From the NCBI RefSeq assembly GCF_001552435.1, contig NZ_BCRE01000051.1:1-55624 (forward strand): DNA of 55,624 nucleotides, written 5' to 3'. A program made the position numbers and the translations under genes. The notes under the pieces were generated by a model that made no database searches, was not told the origin of the DNA, and saw only the letters and a program-made list of their open reading frames with translations. The DNA comes from Kribbia dieselivorans NBRC 106261. Its GTDB lineage: Bacteria; Actinomycetota; Actinomycetes; Actinomycetales; Dermatophilaceae. Each line of letters starts with the position of its first letter. The stretch's first letter is position 1. Positions 29,796 through 39,560 of the stretch are shown piece by piece.

Positions 29796-30563
29796 TCACA
29801 CCTGATAGGTCGCGTCGGGCTGGGCCAGCTCCACCTCGCCCGGCCAAACCGCTGCTGCCTGCGCGCGGCACACCTCGGGGTCGTTCCACGCCGGGATGTG
29901 CGTCAGCATCAGCCGCCTGACCCCGCCGGCGTCCACGGCTGCCTGCGCCGCCCGCGACCCAGACATGTGGATCCCGGCGGTCTCGTCGCGCCCGTCGACG
30001 AACGCCGAATCTGCCAGCACGAGATCAGCTCCCTGAAACAGTGGTGCGAGGGCGGCGCACGCATCGGTGTCGCCGCTGTAGGCGATGACCCGATCACCGC
30101 ACTCCACCCGGAAGCCGTAGGCCTCCACCGGGTGCCACACGAGCAGGGGCGTCACGCGGAACGGACCGGCTTCGAAGCTGACCCGGTCCTCGATGGTCCG
30201 GAAGTCGAACTCGTTGGTCATCCCCTCCGGTCCGATCCCCTCGTACGCCGCCGCCATCCGCTCCGCGGTGCCTGCCGGGCCGTACACCGGCAGCTTCTCG
30301 CTCTGCGCCCCGGACGGGTCATATTTCCTCGTGACGTAGAGCCCGGTGACGTCCAGACAGTGATCCGGGTGCAGGTGGCTCAGCGCCACCGCATCCAGCT
30401 CACCCAACTCGAGGTGTCGCTGCAGCGCGCCCAACGAGCCGTTGCCGAGATCGAGCACGAGGCTGAACTCACGCCCCTGCCACGGCGCACGCAGCAGGTA
30501 GCACGACGCCGGTGATGCGGGTCCGGCAAAACTGCCCGAACATCCCACGATGGTCAGCCTCAT
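29796..30563 (-). CDS. MBL-fold metallohydrolase (Rv1339-like, possible cAMP phosphodiesterase)
   Basis: A 255-residue metallo-beta-lactamase-fold protein. The metal motif [10 protein letters not shown] (HxHxDH) lies near residue 60; further ligands are in [11 protein letters not shown] and the final LTHIPAWND. It begins [10 protein letters not shown] like RNase Z-type proteins. Position next to murI and near rph matches mycobacterial Rv1339, shown to be an atypical class II cAMP phosphodiesterase; the same role here is inference from family and synteny. Its ATG overlaps the murI stop by four bases. Confidence 0.85.
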   Translation of the reverse strand: MRLTIVGCSGSFAGPASPASCYLLRAPWQGREFSLVLDLGNGSLGALQRHLELGELDAVALSHLHPDHCLDVTGLYVTRKYDPSGAQSEKLPVYGPAGTAERMAAAYEGIGPEGMTNEFDFRTIEDRVSFEAGPFRVTPLLVWHPVEAYGFRVECGDRVIAYSGDTDACAALAPLFQGADLVLADSAFVDGRDETAGIHMSGSRAAQAAVDAGGVRRLMLTHIPAWNDPEVCRAQAAAVWPGEVELAQPDATYQV

Positions 30564-31402
30564 CGGTGTGTCTCCTGTGCAGGCAGTCCGCTCGCGCGGA
30601 AGGTCATGTTGCCGAACACCGGCCCGGTGAGGGGGCCGAGGAATCGCGTGGCCAGGCGCCGGAACTCGTCCGCGTCGCCGGTGGTGGTGAAGGAATGCGA
30701 CGGTGGCCCCTCGCTGTCGGGCCGCAGCGTCGCATCATCGGCCAGCACCCGGTAGATGTCCTTGGCGGTCTCCTCCGCCGAGGACACCAGCGTGACCATG
30801 CTGCCCATGACGTACGAGATGACGCCGGTCAGCAGCGGGTAGTGCGTGCACCCGAGGATGAGGGTGTCGACGTCCGCCTCCTGCAGCGGCGCCAGGTACT
30901 CCCGTGCCGTCCCCAGCAGTTCCGGCCCCGACGTGATCCCGGCCTCGACGAACTCGACGAACCGCGGGCACGGTTGACTGACCACCGACATCCCCGGCGC
31001 CGCGGCGAACGCGTCCGGGTAGGCCTTCGAGTTGTGGGTACCGACCGTCGAGATGACCCCGATCCGGTGGTTGCGCGTCGCCGCGGCAGCCCGCCGCACC
31101 GCCGGCCGAATCACCTCGACCACCGGCACGTCGTAGCGCTCCCGCGCATCGTGCAGCACCGCGGCCGAGGCAGTGTTGCAGGCGATCACGAGGACCTTGA
31201 CCCCGTGGTCATAGAGCCGGTCGAGGCACTGGAGTGCGAACTCGCGGGTCTGCGCAATGGGCCGCGGCCCGTACGGCGCGCGAGCAGTGTCCCCGAGGTA
31301 GGCGATCGACTCATGCGGCAACTGGTCGAGCACGGCGCGCGCGACGGTCAGACCTCCGTAGCCGGAGTCGAAGATCCCGATGGGCGCGTCCACCCCGGTC
31401 AC
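30560..31402 (-). CDS. murI: Glutamate racemase
   Basis: Converts L- to D-glutamate for peptidoglycan. [18 protein letters not shown], the catalytic cysteines in VIACNTASA and LGCTHYPLL, and [13 protein letters not shown] are diagnostic. No ATG exists at the N-terminus: GTG at 31402 or 31393 would give a start just before the conserved DAPIG, while GTG at 31471 overlaps the DUF2017 stop (GTGA) and would add 23 residues. I give 31402; the coupled start at 31471 is a real alternative. It overlaps the MBL gene downstream. Confidence 0.92.
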   Translation of the reverse strand: MTGVDAPIGIFDSGYGGLTVARAVLDQLPHESIAYLGDTARAPYGPRPIAQTREFALQCLDRLYDHGVKVLVIACNTASAAVLHDARERYDVPVVEVIRPAVRRAAAATRNHRIGVISTVGTHNSKAYPDAFAAAPGMSVVSQPCPRFVEFVEAGITSGPELLGTAREYLAPLQEADVDTLILGCTHYPLLTGVISYVMGSMVTLVSSAEETAKDIYRVLADDATLRPDSEGPPSHSFTTTGDADEFRRLATRFLGPLTGPVFGNMTFRASGLPAQETHR

Positions 31403-31467
31403 GATAGGCGCGCGGACGCCGCCGGGCGAGAACCCCGCGACGTCGCCTCCGTCACAACCTGCCGGGT

Positions 31468-32115
31468 TCACCGCGGCAACAGGGCCTCAGCCAGGCCTTC
31501 CTGCAGCCACGTGAGGAAGTCGTACACGGTGAGCGCGAACGTCGCCGGATGGGTCTGTGGCAGCACGTCGGCGAGGGCATGCACCTGCTCGGCATCCTCG
31601 TCGGTGCGCATCCCCAGGCGTTCGCCGATGACGAGGCGCACATCGGTCAGGGCGACCATGAACGCCACGGCCTGCCCGTGGTCGAGACGCAACTCCCCCG
31701 AGCCCGTCGCCAGCACGCTGAGTGCCGTCTCGATGTTGGCGGCCTTGCGCGCCCGCAGCCCCGGCTCGGTCAGCCGGCGAAACTCCGACGCCGCCTGCTC
31801 GTCCTCGCGGTGCCCGGCCGGGAACAGTCGATCGATGGCCGGATCGCGGTTCTCCTCGTCGGCATCTCGACCGAACCCCCGCTCCCCCGCGGCCTCCGAG
31901 CGCTGCTCCGCACCGGCCACCGGATGTCCGAAGCCGGGACCCAGACCAGCCACGATCGCGGAGAACTCGTCCCCCGGTCCGTGCGTCGGGCCGCCGGCAT
32001 CGTCCGGCCGCACCAACTCGAGCACCTGCTCCAACAACTCCGACACCAGCGCCCGCTCATCGGCGTCAAGCTCGCCGCGCACGCCATCCCCGTCGCGCTG
32101 GAACGCCCGCGCCAT
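31468..32115 (-). CDS. DUF2017 family protein
   Basis: A 215-residue protein of a conserved actinobacterial family that sits beside clpS (mycobacterial Rv1332). The start [20 protein letters not shown] is characteristic. The middle is low-complexity (Gly/Ala/Glu rich), and the rest is helical without catalytic motifs. The ATG shares one base with the clpS stop (TGATG), so they are coupled; a ClpS/ClpP-related role is only inferred from location. Confidence 0.88.
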   Translation of the reverse strand: MARAFQRDGDGVRGELDADERALVSELLEQVLELVRPDDAGGPTHGPGDEFSAIVAGLGPGFGHPVAGAEQRSEAAGERGFGRDADEENRDPAIDRLFPAGHREDEQAASEFRRLTEPGLRARKAANIETALSVLATGSGELRLDHGQAVAFMVALTDVRLVIGERLGMRTDEDAEQVHALADVLPQTHPATFALTVYDFLTWLQEGLAEALLPR

Positions 32116-32405
32116 CAGATGTCCTTCTGGAAGGTCGCCCACAGCCCGTACCCCTGCAGGGCCTCAGTGTCGATCTCCATCTTCTCGCGTGGCCCGGTCG
32201 ACACCACGGCACGTCCCTTGTGGTGCACGTCGAGCATGAGCGACTCCGCCTTCTCGCGGTCGTAGCCGAAGTACGTCTGGAACACGTACGTCACGTACGA
32301 CATGAGGTTCACCGGGTCGTTCCACACCAGCGTGATCCACGGGACGTCGGGGTCGAGGGTCTCGTCGGGGGCCTCCACGGCCTCCAAGGTGGGGGCAAGC
32401 GACAC
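32115..32405 (-). CDS. clpS: ATP-dependent Clp protease adaptor ClpS
   Basis: A 96-residue adaptor that binds N-degron substrates and hands them to the ClpC/ClpP machine. [20 protein letters not shown] holds the Asn-Asp pair that recognises the N-terminal residue; [17 protein letters not shown] follows the family pattern. The start is GTG 32405; an ATG at 32416 is out of frame. It is divergent from pncB with 42 bases between, the same arrangement as in mycobacteria. Confidence 0.94.
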   Translation of the reverse strand: MSLAPTLEAVEAPDETLDPDVPWITLVWNDPVNLMSYVTYVFQTYFGYDREKAESLMLDVHHKGRAVVSTGPREKMEIDTEALQGYGLWATFQKDI

Positions 32406-32447
32406 CCGACAACCATACGGCCCACGAGTCTGTGCGAAGGTGCCTGT

Positions 32448-33752
32448 GTGACCGTCGCGCTCCTGACCGACCACTACGAACTGACCATGCTGCAGGCTGC
32501 CCTGGCCTCCGGAGCGGCCCACCGCCGCTGCGTCTTCGAGGTCTTCACCCGCCGCCTCGGCAACGGCCGGCGCTACGGCGTGGTCGCCGGGACCGGGCGG
32601 GTCCTGGACGCGTTGGAGGACTTCCGGTTCGGGGAGGCCGACCTCGAGTTCCTGCGCTCCGCCAAGGTCGTCGACGAACGCACGCTGGAGTTTCTCGCCA
32701 GCTACCGGTTCGACGGAGACATCCACGGATACGCCGAGGGCGACTGCTACTTCCCCGGCTCGCCGGTGATGGTCGTCGAGGCCGATTTCGCGCACGGGGT
32801 GCTGCTCGAGACGGTGATCCTGTCGATCCTCAACCACGACAGCGCGGTGGCCAGCGCCGCGAGCCGGATGACCGGCGCGGCCGGCTCCCGCCCGTGCATC
32901 GAGATGGGCTCCCGCCGGGCGCATGAGGAGGCCGCCGTCGCCGCGGCTCGCGCCGCCTACATCGCCGGGTTCGCCTCCACCTCGAACCTCGAGGCCGGCC
33001 GGCGCCACGGTGTGCCCACGGCCGGCACCGCGGCCCACGCGTTCACCCTGCTGCACGACTCCGAGCAGGCGGCCTTCGAGGCCCAGGTCGCCTCGCTCGG
33101 GCCGGACACGACGCTGCTCGTCGACACCTACGACGTGGCCGAGGGCGTGAACACCGCCATCTCGGTCGCCGGAGCCCAGCTCGGGGCCGTACGACTCGAC
33201 TCCGGCGATCTCGTGGTCCAGGCCCGCGAGGTGCGCGAGCAACTTGACTCCCTCGGCGCCACCGACACCCGGATCATCGTCACCAGCGACCTCGACGAAT
33301 ATGCGATCGCCGCTCTGGCCGCAGCCCCCGTCGACGGCTACGGCGTCGGTACCAAGGTCGTCACCGGTTCGGGCACACCGACCTCGAGCATGGTCTACAA
33401 ACTCGTCGCCCGCGAGGATGGCAACGGTGCCATGGTGTCGGTGGCCAAGGCCTCGAAGGACAAGGCCAGCGTCGGCGGGCGCAAGTACGCGCTGCGCCGC
33501 CGCAACGCCAACGGCACCGCCGAGGCCGAGATCATCGGCATCGGGCAGGTGCCGAGCGATGACGGTGACGACCGGCCGTTGCTGGTCCCCCTGGTCCGTG
33601 ACGGAGAGGTCGTCGGGCGTGACCTGTGCACCCTGGCCGCAGCTCGCGCTCGGCACGAGGCGTCGGTCGCCGAGCTACCGCGCTCCGCCCACCAGCTCTC
33701 GGCCGGTGAGGTCGCGATTCCGACAGTGTTCGTCGGTGATTCCCACCCCTGA
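32448..33752 (+). CDS. pncB: Nicotinate phosphoribosyltransferase
   Basis: A 434-residue enzyme of NAD salvage that joins nicotinate to PRPP with ATP hydrolysis. [16 protein letters not shown] at the N-terminus, [31 protein letters not shown] (substrate/PRPP region) and [20 protein letters not shown] are the family signatures. The start GTG at 32448 opens [11 protein letters not shown]; no ATG is available. Upstream in-frame sequence belongs to the antisense of clpS. Confidence 0.93.
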   Translation: MTVALLTDHYELTMLQAALASGAAHRRCVFEVFTRRLGNGRRYGVVAGTGRVLDALEDFRFGEADLEFLRSAKVVDERTLEFLASYRFDGDIHGYAEGDCYFPGSPVMVVEADFAHGVLLETVILSILNHDSAVASAASRMTGAAGSRPCIEMGSRRAHEEAAVAAARAAYIAGFASTSNLEAGRRHGVPTAGTAAHAFTLLHDSEQAAFEAQVASLGPDTTLLVDTYDVAEGVNTAISVAGAQLGAVRLDSGDLVVQAREVREQLDSLGATDTRIIVTSDLDEYAIAALAAAPVDGYGVGTKVVTGSGTPTSSMVYKLVAREDGNGAMVSVAKASKDKASVGGRKYALRRRNANGTAEAEIIGIGQVPSDDGDDRPLLVPLVRDGEVVGRDLCTLAAARARHEASVAELPRSAHQLSAGEVAIPTVFVGDSHP

Positions 33753-33782
33753 GTCGCCACGGGGCCTGCCACCATGGGCCCC

Positions 33783-34811
33783 ATGAGACTCGGATTGTTC
33801 GTCCCGCAGGGCTGGCGTCTGGACCTGGTCGGCATCGACCCGGAGCAGCACTGGCAGGTCATGCACGAGGTTGCCGCGCACGCCGACCGAGGCGAGGTCT
33901 GGGAGTCGGTCTGGGTCTACGACCACTTCCACACCGTGCCGCGCCCCACCGACGAGGCCACCCATGAGGCGTGGGCGCTCATGGCCGCGCTGGCCGCCAC
34001 GACGCAGCGCGTGCGGCTCGGTCAGATGTGCACCTGCGTCGCCTACCGCAACCCTGCGTACCTGGCGAAGGTCGCCGCCACCGTCGACGTCATCTCCGGA
34101 GGTCGTCTCGAGATGGGGATCGGTGCCGGCTGGTACGAGAAGGAGTGGCGCGCCTACGGCTATGGGTTCCCCGACGCGCCGGCGCGGCTGCGCCACCTGA
34201 AGGAGGCCCTGCCGGTGCTGCAATCGCTGTGGACGACCGGACGCTCGGGCACGTTCGACGGCGAGTTCGTCCAGGTCGACGACGCGATCTGCGCGCCACG
34301 CCCGCTGCAGGGCACCTCGCGACCCGGATCGCCGCGCAACGGGATCCCCACGTGGGTCGCCGGCGGCGGCGAGAAGGTGACGCTCAAACTGGTCGCGCAG
34401 TACGCCGACTACGCCAACTTCGATGGCACGCGCGCGACCTTCGAGCACAAGAGCGAGGTCCTACGCGGTCACTGCGAGCGCCTCGGTCGCGACTTCGACG
34501 ACATCACCCGAACGGCCGATTACAACGTCGTCATCGGGCGCGATGCCGCCGAGGTCGAGGAGCGACTGGCCGCGTTCAAGGCTCGCCTGATCGCCGGCGG
34601 AATCTGGGAGGAACGGGCCGAGCGCGAGACCGAGTCCCTGCGCCGCCAACCGGTCACCGGTACGCCGGAGCAGGTGCTGGAGTACCTGACCGGGATGGGC
34701 GAGGTCGGCCTGAGGTACGCGATCCTCTACTTCCCCGAGGCAGCGTTCGATCGCTCCGGCATCGAACTCTTCGAACGACACGTCGCGCCGGAACTGGCGC
34801 GTCTGCGCTGA
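33783..34811 (+). CDS. LLM class F420-dependent oxidoreductase
   Basis: A 342-residue luciferase-like (beta/alpha)8 protein. MRLGLFVPQGWRLDLVGI, GEVWESVWVYDHFHTVP, the coenzyme-binding region TTQRVRLGQMCTCVAYR, and EMGIGAGWYEKEWRAYGY are typical of actinobacterial F420-dependent members. Substrate unknown. Two starts are possible (ATG 33774 or 33783); the second begins exactly at the family's first strand. Confidence 0.88.
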   Translation: MRLGLFVPQGWRLDLVGIDPEQHWQVMHEVAAHADRGEVWESVWVYDHFHTVPRPTDEATHEAWALMAALAATTQRVRLGQMCTCVAYRNPAYLAKVAATVDVISGGRLEMGIGAGWYEKEWRAYGYGFPDAPARLRHLKEALPVLQSLWTTGRSGTFDGEFVQVDDAICAPRPLQGTSRPGSPRNGIPTWVAGGGEKVTLKLVAQYADYANFDGTRATFEHKSEVLRGHCERLGRDFDDITRTADYNVVIGRDAAEVEERLAAFKARLIAGGIWEERAERETESLRRQPVTGTPEQVLEYLTGMGEVGLRYAILYFPEAAFDRSGIELFERHVAPELARLR

Positions 34812-34839
34812 GCTCCACCGACTCGTTAGGCTGGGATTC

Positions 34840-35724
34840 ATGGCCCCCTTCACCACGGAATCCGCTGCCGATCGAGCACGTCGGGTGTTGTTCACCGGAC
34901 TGATCGACGATGCGTCGGCCTACCCACCGCGGGCGTTGCCGCTCCGCGATTCCGTTGCCGCACACCGGGAGTTGACGTCGGGTCGGTGGGCGACGCTCAT
35001 CGGGCCGCTGTACGTCCCGGCGTTGCAGACCGCGGACCTCAAGGATCTGCTCCGCCCCGACGAGGAACTCGACATCTCGGTCGTCGTCCGCCCCGACGCC
35101 GACCTCGAGTTGGTGCACAACGCGATCGCGAGCACGCTGGACACCCCCGGTGTGCACGTGGAGCGGATCGAAGCCTGGTGGAACCCGACCTGGAGCACGA
35201 TGGAGCTGCGCGGGCTCACCCTCGTGCTTCAGGTCCCCCGAACCCCGCATGCCGCCCTCGCCGACATTGCCGCCGGGCGCGTGGCCCTGCAACGCGAGGT
35301 CGTCGCGCGATTCCACACCGGCGTCACCCGGATCTGGCACTGGCCGAACGAGGCCGAACTGGCCCACTTCATCGCCGAGGCCGTCGCGGCCGGAGTCCCG
35401 TTCATCCTGACCGGCGGGTTGAAGCCCGCCGTGCGGTCCACGCGGGCCGATGCCGCAGACGGCCAGTCCGAGCAGCATGGCCTGCTCAATGTCCTCCTCG
35501 CGGTCGACACGGCGGTGCGCGGTGGCGCGCCCGGCGCGGTCGAGGCGGTGCTGGCGGACCGCGATGGTGAGGACCTGGCTGCCCGTGTCGCGGGAATGGG
35601 TGAGCAGCGTGCCTGGGCGACGCGGGCCTTCCTCCGGTCGATCGGGAGCACCGATCCGGCGAGTCTGATCGACAACCTGCTCGCGTACGGGCTCGCGTCA
35701 GAGCCGCTTGACCCCGTTGAGTGA
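34840..35724 (+). CDS. Conserved protein of unknown function
   Basis: A 294-residue soluble protein with no domain I can name. It starts with LFTGLIDDASAYPPRALPL; its second half has FHTGVTRIWHWPNEAELAH, then GVPFILTGGLKPAVRST and HGLLNVLLAVDTAV. I recall a family of uncharacterised bacterial proteins with the pattern phenylalanine-rich TGG...FP...ELA, G-x-P-F-x-x-T-x-G-L-x-x-x-V-R and GFLN, and this looks like a divergent member, probably with a TIM-barrel-like alternation. It follows the LLM gene by 28 bases and may be co-transcribed. The stop codon lies within a long hairpin. Confidence 0.7.
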   Translation: MAPFTTESAADRARRVLFTGLIDDASAYPPRALPLRDSVAAHRELTSGRWATLIGPLYVPALQTADLKDLLRPDEELDISVVVRPDADLELVHNAIASTLDTPGVHVERIEAWWNPTWSTMELRGLTLVLQVPRTPHAALADIAAGRVALQREVVARFHTGVTRIWHWPNEAELAHFIAEAVAAGVPFILTGGLKPAVRSTRADAADGQSEQHGLLNVLLAVDTAVRGGAPGAVEAVLADRDGEDLAARVAGMGEQRAWATRAFLRSIGSTDPASLIDNLLAYGLASEPLDPVE

Positions 35725-35773
35725 TGGTTTCGGGTCGCCTCCCGGCGTGGGAGGCGACCCGAAACCATCACTC
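35719..35773. terminator. Long perfect hairpin between convergent genes
   Basis: Twenty-five-base perfect arms (GAGTGATGGTTTCGGGTCGC onwards) surround a five-base loop (GGCGT). The left arm contains the stop codon of the upstream plus-strand gene, and the RDD gene on the other strand ends 12 bases beyond. It is a probable bidirectional terminator, similar in style to those at 5234 and 49382. Confidence 0.75.
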
Positions 35774-35784
35774 GGCGGGGACGG

Positions 35785-36765
<981 letters not shown>

Positions 36766-36799
36766 GATTTCACCCTCTCATGGCGCCCTGAGACGCATC

Positions 36800-38563
36800 T
36801 CAGCGGCGCCCGACGAACCACTTCCGGATCTTCTCGATCCGGTCCTTGACCTGCTCCGATGACGCCGCGGCCACCTCCGGACCGCCGCACGAACGCCGCA
36901 GGTCCATGTGGATGTTGGCATGCGGCAGGCCGGTCTTCTTCGCGTATGCCGCGACGAGCGAGTTGAGCTCCTTGCGCTGGGCGGCCAGGGCGCGGTGCGC
37001 CGCCTGCGGCACCTCTTCGGCGTCCTTCTTCGCCCGGCTCGAACTCTTGCGCGTCTGCTCGGCCTGCCGCTCGCGCAGCAGCGTCGAGACCTGCTCCGGC
37101 TCGAGCAGGCCGGGCAGCCCGAGGTAGTCCTGCTCCTCCTCGCTGCCCACCTCGGCGTGCAGACCGAACGATTGGGCATCGAAGAGCACGTGGTCGAAGT
37201 GCGCCTCGGACTCGAGCGCCTCGAACGACCCGGTCAGCTCCCCCGACGCGCTTTCCTCACGGTTCGCCTGCGCGATCAGCCCCTCCTCGGGCGACCACAT
37301 GTCCGCCGGGTCGTCCGACGGCGAGCGGTCCAGGGCGTGGTCGCGCTGCAGTTCCATCGATGCGGCCAGATCGAGGATGAACGGCACCGACGGCAGGAAC
37401 ACCGACGCCGTCTCACCCCGCCGCCGAGCGCGCACGAATCGGCCGACGGCCTGCGCAAAGTACAGCGGCGTCGAGGTCGAGGTTGCGTACACGCCGACGC
37501 ACAGCCGAGGTACGTCCACGCCCTCGGAGACCATCCGCACGGCGACCATCCACCGAGACGTCCGGGCGGCGAAATCCTCGATCCGGCCGGAGGCACCGGC
37601 GTCGTCGGAGAGCACGACCGTCGGCTTCTCGCCCGTGATCTCGCCCAGGATCCGCGCGTAACTGCGCGCCTGCGTCTGGTTCGAGGCGATGACCAGGCCG
37701 CCGGCGTCCTCGACGTGCCGGCGTACCTCGCTCAGGCGGGTGTCCGCGGCGGCCAGCACCGACGGGATCCACTCCCCCTTCGGGTCGAGCGCCGTGCGCC
37801 AGGCCTGGGCCGCGAGGTCCTTGGTCATCGGTTCGCCGAGGGCGGCCGCGATCTCGTCGCCGGCCCGGGTGCGCCACCGCATCGCCCCGCCGTAGGCCAT
37901 GAACAGCACCGGCCGCACGACCCCGTCACGCAACGCGTCGGCGTACCCGTACTCGTAGTCACTGGCCGATCGCAGGATCCCCGTCTCGTCGAGCTCGTAG
38001 CGCACGAACGGGATGGGGTTGGTGTCCGACCGGAACGGCGTACCGGTCAGCGAGAGCCGCCGCACCGCCGCCGTGAACGCCTGCCGGATCCCATCTCCCC
38101 ACGACCGGGAATCACCGCCGTGGTGGATCTCGTCGAGGATGACCAGCGTCGGCACGGACTCGGTGCGGCGCTGATGCAGCTCGGGGTTGGCCGAGACCTG
38201 GGCGTACGTCACGGCGACGCCGTGGTACTCCTTCGAGGTCACCCCGACGGTGTTGGAGAAGCGCGGGTCGAGTTGGATCCCGACGCGGCCCGCGGCGTCG
38301 GCCCACTGGGTCTTGAGATGCTCGGTGGGCGCGACGACCGTGACGGCCCGCACGATCCCCGCTCCGAGAAGTTCGGCGGCGACCCGCAGCGCATACGTGG
38401 TCTTGCCGGCCCCGGGCGTCGCGACCGTGAGGAAGTCGGTGGCCCCGCTGGCCAGGTATTTCTCGAGCGCCTCCGCCTGCCACGCCCGCAACTTCGGGGC
38501 GGTTCCCCACGCGGCCCGCTCGGGGAAGGCGGGTGAAAGGTGGGAGGCCGCAGACATGCTCAT
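36800..38563 (-). CDS. DEAD/DEAH-type SF2 helicase (type III restriction-like ATPase fold)
   Basis: A 587-residue SF2 ATPase. Q-like segment KLRAWQAEALEKYL, Walker A VATPGAGKTT, Walker B LVILDEIHHGGD, motif III-like SLTGTPFRSD, and motif VI QAVGRFVRARRRGE are visible. The C-terminal ~130 residues (acidic plus a basic KSSSRAKKD segment) are specific to the actinobacterial group. The ATG at 38563 is preceded by GGGAGG; upstream GTG 38575 and downstream ATG 38557 are less likely. The DUF3039 gene lies immediately upstream on the same strand. Confidence 0.87.
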   Translation of the reverse strand: MSMSAASHLSPAFPERAAWGTAPKLRAWQAEALEKYLASGATDFLTVATPGAGKTTYALRVAAELLGAGIVRAVTVVAPTEHLKTQWADAAGRVGIQLDPRFSNTVGVTSKEYHGVAVTYAQVSANPELHQRRTESVPTLVILDEIHHGGDSRSWGDGIRQAFTAAVRRLSLTGTPFRSDTNPIPFVRYELDETGILRSASDYEYGYADALRDGVVRPVLFMAYGGAMRWRTRAGDEIAAALGEPMTKDLAAQAWRTALDPKGEWIPSVLAAADTRLSEVRRHVEDAGGLVIASNQTQARSYARILGEITGEKPTVVLSDDAGASGRIEDFAARTSRWMVAVRMVSEGVDVPRLCVGVYATSTSTPLYFAQAVGRFVRARRRGETASVFLPSVPFILDLAASMELQRDHALDRSPSDDPADMWSPEEGLIAQANREESASGELTGSFEALESEAHFDHVLFDAQSFGLHAEVGSEEEQDYLGLPGLLEPEQVSTLLRERQAEQTRKSSSRAKKDAEEVPQAAHRALAAQRKELNSLVAAYAKKTGLPHANIHMDLRRSCGGPEVAAASSEQVKDRIEKIRKWFVGRR

Positions 38564-38606
38564 GAGGCCTCCCACGATAACGCCTGTGCGGAGCTTCGCC
38601 GACCGT

Positions 38607-38927
38607 TCAGTTGTCGTCGTCGCCGTCGTCGCCCTTGGGCATCTCCTCGTAGATGCGCTTGCAGTCCGGGCAGACCGGGAACCGATCCGGAGTGCGCCCG
38701 GGCACCCAGACCTTGCCGCACAACGCCGTCACGGGCGCGCCGGTGACCGCCGATTCGACGATCTTCTCCTTGCGCACGTAGTGGGAGAAGCGCTCGTGGT
38801 CACCGGGCTCGTGGATCTGCTCCTCGACCTCGGGGCGCTCGATGACCCCGATGGCCGTCGTCGTGGACGGTTCGCTCAGCGGCTCCAGGCCGGTGCGGTT
38901 CGGGTCGTCGGGAAACTGCGTGCTCAT
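38607..38927 (-). CDS. DUF3039 domain-containing protein
   Basis: A 106-residue acidic protein. Residues 35-95 hold the DUF3039 core, HYVRKEKIVESAVTGAPVTA followed by LCGKVWVPGRTPDRFPVCPD, where one His and three Cys (HY, LCGK, VCPDCK) look like a zinc site. Function unknown. It precedes the SF2 helicase by 43 bases on the same strand, a pairing common in actinobacteria. The ATG at 38927 was chosen because upstream codons are non-conserved. Confidence 0.87.
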   Translation of the reverse strand: MSTQFPDDPNRTGLEPLSEPSTTTAIGVIERPEVEEQIHEPGDHERFSHYVRKEKIVESAVTGAPVTALCGKVWVPGRTPDRFPVCPDCKRIYEEMPKGDDGDDDN

Positions 38928-38968
38928 GCCCGTCAGTCTAGACGCGCGCCGGCCGAGGGCCCTCGGCC

Positions 38969-39556
38969 TCAGTTCTCGCTGGGGTCGGCCGGGTACGTCG
39001 AGAGCCACCCGATGCGCCCGTGTTGCCGACGGAGCACCGTTCGCCAGAGGTGATCGGGTTCCGTCGCCGTGATGTCACCGGCCTCGGCTCCGACGACGAC
39101 CCACCCGCCCTTGGCGAGCTCGTCCTCCAACTGACCCGGACTCCACCCGGAGTACCCGGCGAAGATGCGCAGGCCCGAGATCTCGGTGGCGATGACCGGC
39201 GGGGGCGCGTCGAGGTCGACCAGTCCGACGGCCCCGTTGAGCCGCTGCAGCCCCAGGCGTTCATGGTGGTCACCGGGGATGATGACCAGCCCGATCGCCG
39301 TGTCCAACCCGACCGGCCCGCCCTGATACACCCGGGCCGGCGCGGAGGCATAGTCCTGCCAGCCCGGGAGGATGTCATCGATGGCGGCGTCGACCGGCTT
39401 GTTGAGGACAACGCCTTGAGCCCCGTCCTCCCCATGGTGCAGCAGGTAGACGACGCTGCGTTCGAAGACGCCGCCAACCATGTCGGGCAGGGCCACGAGC
39501 AGCTTGCCCGACAGGCTCTCCTCCCGCCCCGAGTGACCGGCCGACGACGCGCTCAT
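38969..39556 (-). CDS. YqgE/AlgH family protein
   Basis: A 195-residue protein of the UPF0301/AlgH family. GKLLVALPDMVGGVFERSVV, YLLHHGEDGAQGVVLNKPVD and GLRIFAGYSGWSPGQLEDEL are characteristic, the last followed by GGWVVV. AlgH was first linked to alginate regulation in Pseudomonas but its molecular function is unknown. The ATG at 39556 lies five bases after the RNA helicase stop, so they may be co-transcribed. Confidence 0.9.
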   Translation of the reverse strand: MSASSAGHSGREESLSGKLLVALPDMVGGVFERSVVYLLHHGEDGAQGVVLNKPVDAAIDDILPGWQDYASAPARVYQGGPVGLDTAIGLVIIPGDHHERLGLQRLNGAVGLVDLDAPPPVIATEISGLRIFAGYSGWSPGQLEDELAKGGWVVVGAEAGDITATEPDHLWRTVLRRQHGRIGWLSTYPADPSEN

Positions 39557-39560
39557 ACGA

